Assembly: GCA_002722565.1 (NCBI GenBank)
Contig: PBMG01000001.1
Span: 62,001 to 126,000, forward strand
Length of the DNA: 64,000 bases
Direction: 5' to 3'
From: Acidimicrobiaceae bacterium
Lineage (GTDB): Bacteria; Actinomycetota; Acidimicrobiia; Acidimicrobiales; Poriferisodalaceae
Shown: positions 43,076-51,449 of the stretch, piece by piece
Numbering within the stretch: position 1 is the first letter of the stretch
How the letters are laid out: each line of letters starts with the position of its first letter
Notes under the pieces: generated by a model
Seen by the model: only the letters and a program-made list of their open reading frames with translations
Database searches by the model: none
Told to the model about the DNA's origin: nothing
Made by a program: the position numbers and the translations under genes

Positions 43076-44125
43076 ATGAGCGAACGCGTTGAGATCGACG
43101 GATATGACGTTGAAGCCGTCGAGGCATGGATTAGAGATAACACCCAGGGCCTCGAACCTCCATTTGAGTGGGTACAGCTAGAAGGTGGACACTCCAATTT
43201 AACCTATGCCCTCACCGACCTGAAGGGGAATCGTGCCGTGGTTCGGCGACCTCCTATGGGCGAGTTACTGCCTAAAGCGCATGATATGGGGCGAGAGTTC
43301 TCGATCATTAGCGGTCTCGGGCCAACTGCTGTTCCCGTACCGATTGCTTACGGGTACTGCGAGAGTCCTGAAGTAACCGGAGCCCATTTTTACGTAATGA
43401 GCCAGGTTGACGGCAAGGCATTATTCGAACTTGAGGACTCGTTGGATTACCTGACCGAAGATGCCCGCGCCAATGTGGGTCTCTCCTTCATGGATGTCTT
43501 GGCATCGCTGCATTCGGTCGATCCAGACGACGTCGGTCTGGGCGATTTAGGTAAGAAGGAAGACTATGTGGGTCGACAGATAAAGACCTGGTATCGCAGT
43601 TGGGAGGCCTCGGCAGAAGGCGCTTCTTATGACGACCCTGACCTACACGAGTTGCATGACTTCCTTCAGTCGCGGCGACCCGATCAGGGGCCTGCACGGG
43701 TAGTTCACGGAGATTATGGACTACACAATTGCTTGCTCAGCGAAGAGGGTTTGTTGACTGCGGTTTTGGATTGGGAGATATCAACGCTTGGTGACCCAAT
43801 GGCTGACTTTGCTTATGCCCTGAATACGTGGGCTGAACCGGGTGACAAGTTGGTCAACAAGGAAAATGCCCCAACCCTTGCAGACGGCTTCTCGGATCGA
43901 TCCGAGCTAATTGAACGATACGCGGCGAAAACTGGCTGTGATCTTACGGACCTTCCGTACTACATCAGCTTCAATCACTTCAAAACTGCATGCATCGTCC
44001 ATGGCGTTTATGCCCGCTACATGCAGGGGCAAAAGTCCTCGGAGGGAGTAGATCTTGACTACTACAGGACTCGGATCGGGGTGTCCATTGAATTGAGTAA
44101 GCAGGCAGCAGCTGAGCTCGCTTGA
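43076..44125 (+). CDS. Aminoglycoside-phosphotransferase-family kinase (ACAD11-like)
   Basis: A 349-residue APH-family kinase. Motifs seen are GGHSNLTYALTD (nucleotide loop), AVVRRPPMGELLPKAHDMGREF (Lys-bearing strand, typical of the acyl-CoA dehydrogenase 11-like kinases), catalytic VVHGDYGLHNCLL (near 220) and the metal-binding VLDWEISTLGDPMADFA. The mammalian homologue domain in ACAD11 phosphorylates 4-hydroxyacyl-CoAs. That role is plausible here because of the many acyl-CoA genes around, but it is inference. ATG 43076 fits the domain start; the earlier frame to 43040 adds little. It is followed by ung, with 10 bases between stop and start. Confidence 0.87.
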   Translation: MSERVEIDGYDVEAVEAWIRDNTQGLEPPFEWVQLEGGHSNLTYALTDLKGNRAVVRRPPMGELLPKAHDMGREFSIISGLGPTAVPVPIAYGYCESPEVTGAHFYVMSQVDGKALFELEDSLDYLTEDARANVGLSFMDVLASLHSVDPDDVGLGDLGKKEDYVGRQIKTWYRSWEASAEGASYDDPDLHELHDFLQSRRPDQGPARVVHGDYGLHNCLLSEEGLLTAVLDWEISTLGDPMADFAYALNTWAEPGDKLVNKENAPTLADGFSDRSELIERYAAKTGCDLTDLPYYISFNHFKTACIVHGVYARYMQGQKSSEGVDLDYYRTRIGVSIELSKQAAAELA

Positions 44126-44135
44126 GGGTTGACCT

Positions 44136-44801
44136 GTGTTGACAGATTGGAACCCGTTGCTACGGCAACAATTTAGTCAAGAGTATTGGGCTGAACTACA
44201 AGGGTTCGTTCAAGCAGAACGAAGAATTAGTGCTGTTTATCCCCCCGACGAAGAGGTTTATGCAGCCCTACATCTCACTGCCTATGCGGACGTCAAGGTC
44301 TTAATTCTCGGCCAAGACCCCTACCACGGCGAAAGACAAGCACATGGCTTGTGCTTCTCCGTGCAGCGAGGAGTCACAATTCCTCCTTCGCTGCGGAACG
44401 TCTATAAAGAACTCCATTCAGATCTTGGATTAGTGCCACCCAACCACGGCAACCTCGAAACCTGGGCCAAACGAGGCGTACTTCTTCTCAACGCTGTCCT
44501 TACGGTCCGTTCAGGCAACGCGGGTTCGCATAGAAATCGAGGATGGGAAACCTTTACCGATGAGATCATTCGGTTGGTAAATCAGAAGAACGAGCGCGTT
44601 GTGTTTATCTTGTGGGGGGCTTTCGCTCAAAAGAAAAAGCCCCTGATCGATCTCAACACCCATTATGTGATCGAAGCACCGCACCCCTCTCCGCTAAGTG
44701 CCCACAGAGGATTTTTAGGTAGCCGGCCTTTCTCCCGTGCAAACCAAGCCCTTGCAGAGGCAGGCCGCAGCGAGGTGGACTGGGCGCTTCCTCACAATTG
44801 A
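44136..44801 (+). CDS. ung: Uracil-DNA glycosylase, family 1
   Basis: A 221-residue family 1 UDG which removes uracil from DNA to start base-excision repair. The water-activating loop is GQDPYHG (residues 59-65), the uracil pocket PPSLRNVYKEL follows, and the minor-groove Leu loop with catalytic His is APHPSPLSAHRGFLGSRPF near 183. All catalytic residues are present. The GTG at 44136 is chosen, with a GAGG site upstream and TTG 44139 as alternative. It overlaps the convergent gene at 44792 by ten bases. Confidence 0.96.
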   Translation: MLTDWNPLLRQQFSQEYWAELQGFVQAERRISAVYPPDEEVYAALHLTAYADVKVLILGQDPYHGERQAHGLCFSVQRGVTIPPSLRNVYKELHSDLGLVPPNHGNLETWAKRGVLLLNAVLTVRSGNAGSHRNRGWETFTDEIIRLVNQKNERVVFILWGAFAQKKKPLIDLNTHYVIEAPHPSPLSAHRGFLGSRPFSRANQALAEAGRSEVDWALPHN

Positions 44802-45598
44802 CGCTGTGTCAGAGATGGCTTTAGTTCATGACCCTCTTTTGACCACTCGACCTGGTGAAGAGTGGAGATTCCTTTGTGCTCAGTTAGATCCACAGTAAAA
44901 CGGTCCGCATGAACTGAAACGCCTCTCGCCCAAACATGGCTTAACCATCGAGGATGTAACGAAATCTCGACATGACTTTCTCTGCCGGAAAGCCGACCAG
45001 AGACTGCAGGGGTTCCCGATAGGTCAACCGTGCAATTAAACGGAATTAAGGCGGGGTTGGGCACGGAAGGCCTTTGGTTAGCTAAGGCTTGGACCAGCGA
45101 TCGACGAGCTCGTAATTTGGTTGCGTCCGTTAGATGGCGGTTCATGGAGGGGGAAAAATCCCACCCACGTTGGTTACCAGCGTCGACTACGGCTGCCATC
45201 GCCCGGTCGAGAAAGTCGTGGGGGAGCGTAGTGACAACTTCACCCATCTTGACAGCTTTATCCCGTGGTAAGTCATACAGGAAGTCTTGAACCCCTTCTG
45301 ATCGCAGCCGCTCAAGGGCCGTCTTCAACCACCAACGCCTCTGATGATCTGCCTTGTGCCAAGGCGCCCATTCTTCGATAAATCCACCATCACTCAGTGC
45401 GAAATCCCATAAATCGAGAACGTCTAAACATCGTGGCTTTGACCCACCCAGCGCGACTAAGACCTTTTCGGCGCCGATGTTGGGGTGGTCTGGAAGGAAC
45501 ACCTCGCCCGCTGACCAAACAACCGTGTGTCGGTGACCTTCGCACTCAACCTCGAACAGCGTGTCTGAAACACCTTGATGCCAGGGCACAATTCCCAA
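44792..45598 (-). CDS. Unrecognised 268-residue protein
   Basis: A 268-residue soluble protein that I cannot place in a family. It contains HRHTVVWSAGEVFLPDHPN (N-terminal strand region), a middle helical segment EEWAPWHKADHQRRWWLKTALERLR, and a C-terminal part with HPRWLSHVWARGV. Trp is unusually frequent, and there is no signal peptide or membrane segment. The start is uncertain: TTG 45598, or GTG 45589 right after. The length and even codon pattern support a real gene, and it ends next to ung. The stretch to the divergent gene at 45780 carries two small hairpins. Confidence 0.6.
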   Translation of the reverse strand: MGIVPWHQGVSDTLFEVECEGHRHTVVWSAGEVFLPDHPNIGAEKVLVALGGSKPRCLDVLDLWDFALSDGGFIEEWAPWHKADHQRRWWLKTALERLRSEGVQDFLYDLPRDKAVKMGEVVTTLPHDFLDRAMAAVVDAGNQRGWDFSPSMNRHLTDATKLRARRSLVQALANQRPSVPNPALIPFNCTVDLSGTPAVSGRLSGRESHVEISLHPRWLSHVWARGVSVHADRFTVDLTEHKGISTLHQVEWSKEGHELKPSLTQRQL

Positions 45599-45651
45599 CC
45601 GTAGCGCTTACAGGTCTAACGCCAGCTACTTTCGGTAGTCGTATCGTGTTG

Positions 45652-45684
45652 TCGGGTATCACCCGAGACTCGTACTCGAACGAG
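45652..45684. repeat. Two adjacent small hairpins upstream of the amidohydrolase gene
   Basis: TCGGGT-ATC-ACCCGA (45652-45666) is a perfect 6-bp stem, and CTCGT-ACTCGA-ACGAG (45669-45684) a 5-bp stem. They lie about 100 bases before ATG 45780 and just after the start of the divergent gene. They may be operator half-sites or RNA structures in a leader; no T-run follows. Confidence 0.4.
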
Positions 45685-45779
45685 ATAACCCACCGCCTCT
45701 GCTGAAACAATGTTGCTTGATTATCCCCGTGTTCGATATTTCCGATGGGTCTGATTAATGATGACTACCCTTTCGGGGT

Positions 45780-47489
45780 ATGCATGATCTAGTGGTACGA
45801 AACGCACGCATCGTTGACGGCAGCGGGTCACCTGAATTTATGGGTGACTTGGCGGTCTCCGATGGACTGGTGACTGATGTCGGGCAGATCGACGGTAATG
45901 CACGTCAGCAAATTGATGCTGATGGCCAGTTGCTCGTTCCAGGGTGGGTCGATATCCACACCCATTATGACGGCCAAGCGACATGGGACCCAGAGATGAC
46001 ACCCTCCTCGTGGCACGGGGTGACAACTGCGGTATTTGGGAACTGCGGAGTCGGGTTTGCCCCGGTTCGCCATGGAAGCGAAGATTTTTTAATCAACCTG
46101 ATGGAAGGAGTCGAGGATATTCCGGGCACTGTTCTGGCAGAAGGAATCGATTTCACCTGGCAGACATATCCCGAGTACCTCGATGTCCTCGAGAGCATGC
46201 CGCGCGTGATGGACATTGGAAGCCAGGTCCCTCACGGGGCACTGCGCTTTTTTGTAATGGGAGAAAGAGGGGCCGACCACCAGGAACGTCCTAACGCTGA
46301 CGAACTTGTTCAACTGGAGTATCTAGTAAGTGAGGCTTTAGAGGCAGGAGCGCTGGGATTCAGCACGAGTCGAACAACCAAACATAAGGCCGCTGATGGC
46401 CGACTAACTCCATCGCTAAGTGCCGGTGATCCAGAGTTAGCCGCCATTGCGAATGCAATGAAGAGTTCGGGTGCGGGTGTCTTGCAGGTCAACAGTGACT
46501 TTGGTCCGGGAGAATTCGAGGCCCTCGAGGAAGCTGCTCGAATTTCAGGCAGGCCCCTATCGGCCCTCATTATCCAAGTCGACCATTCACCTGCGTTATG
46601 GAGAGAAACACTCACTCAGATTAGGCAGGCCAATCAGGAAGGTCTCTCCATGACTGGCCAGGTTGGCTGCAGGCCTATTGGGGTTCTGCTCGGGTTAGAC
46701 GCCACGGTTAATCCGTTTGGCAACCATCCGGCCTATAAGGTAATCGCGGATCTCCCACTTGATGAGCGAGCCGCGCTCTTACGAGAGAACCGGGAATTGC
46801 GAACAAAGCTCATCGAGGAACGACCGAGAGATGCGTTTAGCGATTGGATGGATTATGCGCTAACTCGAGCCTTTGAGTTAGGGGACGATCTTAACTACGA
46901 GCCCGAGCCATCAACATCTGTTGCGGCGCGAGCCGAAGCTTTGAATGAAAGCCCTTGGAAGTTGGCACTTGATCTATTGGGTAGCGGCAAAGGTGAAACT
47001 TTGCTGCTGTACCCGTTCGAGAATTACGCCTCAGGCTCCCTGGACGACGTATTCGAAATGTTGACTGATCCGCATACCATCTGCGGCGTAGGAGATGCCG
47101 GTGCTCATGTAGGAACCATCTGTGATGCCTCCTACCCGACCTACCTGTTAACGCATTGGGGCAGAGACAGAACCAGAGGTGAACGTCTCCCTTTAGAGTT
47201 CTTAGTGAATAAACAGACCCGCCGGACTGCAGAAACCTATGGCCTACTGGACAGAGGACTCTTGCAGGCTGGCTATAAGGCCGACTTCAATGTCATCGAC
47301 TTTGATCGCCTGTCGGTGGGGTCCCCCGAACTAGTTCGTGATCTTCCTGCTGGGGGAAAGCGGCTGGTCCAACGCCCCACGGGCTACACCCATACATTTG
47401 TAAGTGGTGTCGAGGTCTCTCGTCGAGGTGAGTTGACAGGATCGCGTCCAGGTCAACTCGTCCGCGGTGCACAACTGGACCCAAGGTAA
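45780..47489 (+). CDS. N-acyl-D-amino-acid deacylase / D-aminoacylase-type amidohydrolase
   Basis: A 569-residue amidohydrolase-3 protein. The start DLVVRNARIVDGSGSPEFMGDLAV and the metal site VPGWVDIHTHYDGQATWDP (HxH, near residue 60) are typical of D-aminoacylases. GNCGVGFAP is a further family block, and GVGDAGAHVG carries the metal-binding Asp and His near 438. Such enzymes hydrolyse N-acyl-D-amino acids or related amides in the cytoplasm. ATG 45780 agrees with the family start. It is followed by a CoA-transferase gene after seven bases, so an acyl acid released here may be activated by CoA transfer. Confidence 0.87.
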   Translation: MHDLVVRNARIVDGSGSPEFMGDLAVSDGLVTDVGQIDGNARQQIDADGQLLVPGWVDIHTHYDGQATWDPEMTPSSWHGVTTAVFGNCGVGFAPVRHGSEDFLINLMEGVEDIPGTVLAEGIDFTWQTYPEYLDVLESMPRVMDIGSQVPHGALRFFVMGERGADHQERPNADELVQLEYLVSEALEAGALGFSTSRTTKHKAADGRLTPSLSAGDPELAAIANAMKSSGAGVLQVNSDFGPGEFEALEEAARISGRPLSALIIQVDHSPALWRETLTQIRQANQEGLSMTGQVGCRPIGVLLGLDATVNPFGNHPAYKVIADLPLDERAALLRENRELRTKLIEERPRDAFSDWMDYALTRAFELGDDLNYEPEPSTSVAARAEALNESPWKLALDLLGSGKGETLLLYPFENYASGSLDDVFEMLTDPHTICGVGDAGAHVGTICDASYPTYLLTHWGRDRTRGERLPLEFLVNKQTRRTAETYGLLDRGLLQAGYKADFNVIDFDRLSVGSPELVRDLPAGGKRLVQRPTGYTHTFVSGVEVSRRGELTGSRPGQLVRGAQLDPR

Positions 47490-47496
47490 AAACTTG

Positions 47497-48684
47497 ATGG
47501 CACCGTCAATGCCTCTAGCCGACGTCACAGTCCTCGACTTGACGATCGCACGGGCAGGCCCCACCGCCGTTCGACAGTTAGCGGATTGGGGTGCAAACGT
47601 CGTGCGCGTGGAGTCTCCTGATGGAGGGTTTGAAGCCAGCGCTGATTCCTCACCTGATCATTTGAATCTCCATAGAAACAAGCGTTCAATGGTCATAGAC
47701 CTGAAGAACCCTGATGGCCGCAGAGTGTTCCATCGACTTGTCGAGTCTGCTGATGTGGTCGTCGAAAACATGCGGAGCCAAGTCAAATACAAATTGGGGT
47801 TTGATTTCGAGACGTTGTCCTCAGTTAATCCGCGAATCATTCTTGGCTCAATTTCAGGCTTTGGCCAGGATGGTCCATACGGAGAGCGTGGGGGAGTGGA
47901 TCAGATAGCTCAAGGTATGGGCGGTTTAATGAGCGTCACTGGCGACGCTAACCATGGGCCTGTAAGAGCTGGCGTCGCTATCAGCGATGTAACGGCTGGT
48001 CTGCAACTCGCTATAGGGATCTTGACGGCGCTTCATGAACGTAACCGAACCGGACAAGGACGGTGGGTACACACGTCCCTTCTTGAATCGATGATAGGCA
48101 TGCTGGACTTTCAGGCTGCTAGATGGACAGTTGCTGGGGATAATCCCCAACAAGCGGGTAACGATCACCCAACGCTAGGTCCAATGGGTATGTACGGAAC
48201 TGCTCGAGGTTTTATAAATATTGCTGCGCCGGGGGGACGCCTCTGGGAGGCTTTCTGTCGGGAACTGGGCGTAGCGCAATGGTTGAGTGATCAGCGCTTT
48301 GCTACTTCTGCTGCGCGACGTGAAAACAAAGCAGAATTGAGCGACCTCATCGAAAAAGAATTGCTTAAGGACACTGGCGACAGCTGGGTGGAGCGGTTCA
48401 ACGCTGTGGGGGTTCCATGTGGTCCGGTTAACTCGGTGGCCGAAACGTTCGCTGATCCGCAAGTACAACATCTCGGGATGGCCACCCCGGTAACTCACCA
48501 GAGTGCCGGCGATATAGAGATCATTAGAAATGCCACAAATATGGAGGGGGTATCCTCGGAAATTCGAATGCCAAGTCCTCTGAAAGGTCAGCATTCAAAA
48601 GAGGTGCTCCTTGAATTTGGATTTACCGAAGAGGAGATAGAGGAGCTTTCTCTGAGTGGCGCAGTCGAAGTGAATCCCGACTAG
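47497..48684 (+). CDS. Class III (CaiB/BaiF) CoA-transferase
   Basis: A 395-residue family III CoA transferase which moves CoA from one acid to another. The N-terminal LADVTVLDLTIARAGPTAVRQLADWGANVVRVE is the family start. HRNKRSMVIDLKNPDGRRVF and the catalytic Asp in GGVDQIAQGMGGLMSVTG (near 130) follow. The C-terminal SWVERFNAVGVPCGPVNSVAETFADPQV is standard. The ATG at 47497 lies seven bases after the amidohydrolase stop. The substrate is unknown (relatives act on carnitine, mesaconate, bile acids, 2-methylacyl acids). Confidence 0.9.
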   Translation: MAPSMPLADVTVLDLTIARAGPTAVRQLADWGANVVRVESPDGGFEASADSSPDHLNLHRNKRSMVIDLKNPDGRRVFHRLVESADVVVENMRSQVKYKLGFDFETLSSVNPRIILGSISGFGQDGPYGERGGVDQIAQGMGGLMSVTGDANHGPVRAGVAISDVTAGLQLAIGILTALHERNRTGQGRWVHTSLLESMIGMLDFQAARWTVAGDNPQQAGNDHPTLGPMGMYGTARGFINIAAPGGRLWEAFCRELGVAQWLSDQRFATSAARRENKAELSDLIEKELLKDTGDSWVERFNAVGVPCGPVNSVAETFADPQVQHLGMATPVTHQSAGDIEIIRNATNMEGVSSEIRMPSPLKGQHSKEVLLEFGFTEEEIEELSLSGAVEVNPD

Positions 48685-48723
48685 GTCAGCCATTAGGTGT
48701 CCGGAGAGAATAAATCCAGGTCT

Positions 48724-49731
48724 CTAGAAACCAGCAGCTTTGTCGACAATGCCTTCAAGTTCTCGCCCTTCGCGTAAAGCGGCCAAGTTGCGGCAGAACC
48801 TTTCAAGGTTTCTTCGGCCCCGGTGTTGGCTGGCACCAGCAGTGTGAGGTGTCATCACACAGTTATCGAAGGTCCACAAAGGACTATCGGCAGGCAGCGG
48901 TTCGATTGGTGCAACGTCTAGCGCAGCGCCACCGATTATTCCCTCGTGAAGTGCTTGTTCGAGGCCGGGCCCATCGATAATTTCCCCCCGTGTGACATTA
49001 AGAAAAATTGCAGTTGGTTTCATCGCCTGGAAAAACTGGTAATCACACATCGCTCTAGTGTCCTCTGTTAGCGGGAGCCCTACCGCCAACACATCGCTGA
49101 CTTCGATCAAGTCATCTAGAGCTTCCATGCTCTCAACTTCTTCAACCCCGTCGCTGGCAGGTACCGAGAAGGCATCGATCGCTCGAACCTTCATGCCGAA
49201 GGCCACCGCCCTGCGAGCTAGATGCCGTCCTGTGCCGCCAAAACCGACGATACCCATTGTTAAGCCCTCTAGTTCGACCTCTGAGAAGCGCATCATTTCG
49301 CGGTTCTCAAGAGTCCACCCTTGAGGTCCAAGCTCTATGGCGGTCTTAATCCTTCTGGTGAGAGCCAGAAGGAGACCAAAGGCCGTATCTGCTAGGTGGC
49401 CACCGACTAGTCCCTTCTCGCCGGTTAAGAGGACGTTGCTCTCAATGAACTCTTTGTACATAAACATGTCGACGCCAGAAGCTGTGGCGTGAACCCATTT
49501 GAGTTTGGGTGCGGCTTCGAAAAGCCACTTGGGTGTGATCCCGAGTATGACATCAGCTTCTGCAGCGTGGTCGACCCCCTCCTTGGGGCTGTCAACGATG
49601 GTTATGACCGCATCGGGCCCCGCAGCTTGCCTGATCATTGCCTCGTCTTCAGCACTTACGTTTGGGAGAGTTAAAGTTTTCGTGACTAGGACGTTTAGGG
49701 GCTTGTCAGGGACTGGAAGGCTTGCGTTCAT
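48724..49731 (-). CDS. D-2-hydroxyacid dehydrogenase
   Basis: A 335-residue NAD-dependent 2-hydroxyacid dehydrogenase. The Rossmann loop is MGIVGFGGTGRHLARR (near 155). The catalytic set is the Arg in NVTRGEIIDGPGL, the Glu in DVAPIEPLP and the His in MTPHTAGAS. It interconverts 2-keto and D-2-hydroxy acids. The ATG at 49731 overlaps the stop of the hydratase gene upstream (ATGA, 4 bases). The tight coupling to a keto-acid hydratase suggests the two handle successive intermediates of one acid pathway. Confidence 0.9.
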   Translation of the reverse strand: MNASLPVPDKPLNVLVTKTLTLPNVSAEDEAMIRQAAGPDAVITIVDSPKEGVDHAAEADVILGITPKWLFEAAPKLKWVHATASGVDMFMYKEFIESNVLLTGEKGLVGGHLADTAFGLLLALTRRIKTAIELGPQGWTLENREMMRFSEVELEGLTMGIVGFGGTGRHLARRAVAFGMKVRAIDAFSVPASDGVEEVESMEALDDLIEVSDVLAVGLPLTEDTRAMCDYQFFQAMKPTAIFLNVTRGEIIDGPGLEQALHEGIIGGAALDVAPIEPLPADSPLWTFDNCVMTPHTAGASQHRGRRNLERFCRNLAALREGRELEGIVDKAAGF

Positions 49732-50498
49732 GTGTAATCCGTTTCTACTCGGCCGATATTTGAGTATTCGGCCACCCATCTCTCGCCAGATGAAATTTGG
49801 TGGCGCGTGTAAGCGCCGGTGATTATTTTTTGACCTTGCTCTAGCTGAAGGCCAAACCGATGCAAAGTTGCTGCTAGTCGAGCAATAGAGACATATGGGT
49901 TATCGACCTCTTGTTTGTGTAGGCAGCGAAAGCACTCCTCGTCGTTGCGGTAAAGAACTATCTCGGTGTCATCGATATTGTCTATGTCTTCAACGGGGAC
50001 CCCAGTTCCTTCGACAATCGCCCAATTAGTCAGGTTGTCAGCAACCAACATCGCCAAATTTCCTCCCACCACGGCCCTGCGTTCATTGAGCTCATACCCA
50101 GCGGCAACCTGCTCCATGTGTTTAGGAACAATTGTTGGATCTACACTCGGCCCTGAAATCGTTTCGCCAACTGTGAAGCACATTTCAGGTTCGATAGTTG
50201 CTCCGTTAACTGCAGAGGCCGGAATAGATACACCGCTTTCGAAACGCTGCATCAGGTGCCCAAACGGGCGGTCGTCAATACCTACCTGCTGTCTAGCTCG
50301 GTCAGAGGTCAACCCGACTTTCCAGCCGATTTGGATAGCACCGCTCTCTAGGCGTCTTCGACGAATTTCGGTTTGTACGGCGAGCCCGTCGTTGAAATCC
50401 AAATCAGTAAAGGCTTCCTCAGGGAGATCAAGTCCTTTTTGGTAGTAGTCCCAAAGAACATCGGCGGCATGGAGTTGAGAGTCGTTAAGTGGATTCAC
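49728..50498 (-). CDS. 2-keto-4-pentenoate hydratase-type (FAH superfamily) protein
   Basis: A 256-residue protein of the MhpD/DmpE/DmpH hydratase-decarboxylase family, which acts on 2-hydroxypenta-2,4-dienoate-like keto acids. The clearest motif is GWKVGLTSDRARQQVGIDDRPFGHLM. The metal-binding Glu set lies in ATIEPEMCFTVG and the following stretch AGYELNERR. The open frame extends to 50663, but the first 55 residues contain no family sequence and run into the divergent thioesterase promoter; a GTG at 50498 gives the normal family start. It is coupled by ATGA to the 2-hydroxyacid dehydrogenase. Confidence 0.85.
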   Translation of the reverse strand: MNPLNDSQLHAADVLWDYYQKGLDLPEEAFTDLDFNDGLAVQTEIRRRRLESGAIQIGWKVGLTSDRARQQVGIDDRPFGHLMQRFESGVSIPASAVNGATIEPEMCFTVGETISGPSVDPTIVPKHMEQVAAGYELNERRAVVGGNLAMLVADNLTNWAIVEGTGVPVEDIDNIDDTEIVLYRNDEECFRCLHKQEVDNPYVSIARLAATLHRFGLQLEQGQKIITGAYTRHQISSGERWVAEYSNIGRVETDYT

Positions 50499-50637
50499 TG
50501 ACTTGACGGTAGTCGGGAGAGTAACCACTTTGCCTTCTCCCTTTGGGATCAGTTGGCAGCCATCTCCATTTCTTGAAAGCCGCACCAAAGTAGGTTCACC
50601 TTTGGAGCCAGGCAGGAGGGGGTTACCCTCATGCAAT

Positions 50638-51447
50638 ATGGCATCACCCCCAGCAACGTTCAACGAGTTAATGCAGTTGGAAGGGCATGGTCCTGATACA
50701 TGGGTCGGTCTGAGTCCCGACTATGCGTGGGGACGCATCTATGGAGGACAGGTAATTGCCCAAGGTCTGAAAGCGGCGTTTGCGACAGTGGACGATCAGT
50801 TTTTGCCCCACTCCGTCCATGCTTATTTCATACGTGGCGGAACTTTGGGCGAGCCTGTTCGGTATGAAGTAGATCGTCTTCGGAATGGCCGTTCATTCTG
50901 CACCCGGTCCGTTGTGGCCCGCCAGAGTGGGGGAGCGATCCTGAACCTCTCCTGCTCGTTTCACGTTGCAGAAAATGACGCTGAAATTCAAACAGCGCGC
51001 ATGCCGCTTGCCCCTGAGCCTGACGATTGTAAGGGGCGCGAAGGTGATCACATGAATACGATCTTGGATCGCAGAACTCTGAGTAGTCCCCCTGGTGCCG
51101 GACGGTCTATGGGGTGGGTGAGGGTCCGCGGTGAGCTCCCTGAAGACCAGCGTCTACACGTGTGTGGGCTTGCATTTACGTCGGACGCTGTCCAGTTCGA
51201 TGCGGCCCGTTCTTTGCATCCCATTCAGGCGCCTAGAGAGGAATATCAGGAGCGATTCATGGGAGCATCGCTAGATCATGCGATGTGGTTTCATCGGCCG
51301 ATGCGCGCTGATGAATGGCATCTTTATGACTGGGACTGTCATGGATTAAATGGATCTCGAGGTATGACCGTTGGAAACCTATTTGCGTCTGATGGCAGTC
51401 ACGTGGCCACCATTGCGCAAGAAGTGTTGTTGCGAGAGCGACGTTGA
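50638..51447 (+). CDS. Acyl-CoA thioesterase II (TesB)
   Basis: A 269-residue double-hot-dog thioesterase. The family blocks are GGQVIAQGLKAAFATV, SVHAYFIRGG, and the C-terminal NLFASDGSHVATIAQEVLLR with the catalytic Gln; an Asp lies in LAFTSDAVQF. It hydrolyses medium- to long-chain acyl-CoA. The ATG at 50638 is preferred. The open frame begins at 50503, but the first 45 residues have no TesB character and lie in the promoter region shared with the divergent hydratase. Confidence 0.9.
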   Translation: MASPPATFNELMQLEGHGPDTWVGLSPDYAWGRIYGGQVIAQGLKAAFATVDDQFLPHSVHAYFIRGGTLGEPVRYEVDRLRNGRSFCTRSVVARQSGGAILNLSCSFHVAENDAEIQTARMPLAPEPDDCKGREGDHMNTILDRRTLSSPPGAGRSMGWVRVRGELPEDQRLHVCGLAFTSDAVQFDAARSLHPIQAPREEYQERFMGASLDHAMWFHRPMRADEWHLYDWDCHGLNGSRGMTVGNLFASDGSHVATIAQEVLLRERR

Positions 51448-51449
51448 GG

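Noticed and set aside
49966-50445. A 159-residue plus-strand ORF opposite the keto-acid hydratase.
   Set aside because: It lies completely within the hydratase gene and shows no family sequence.
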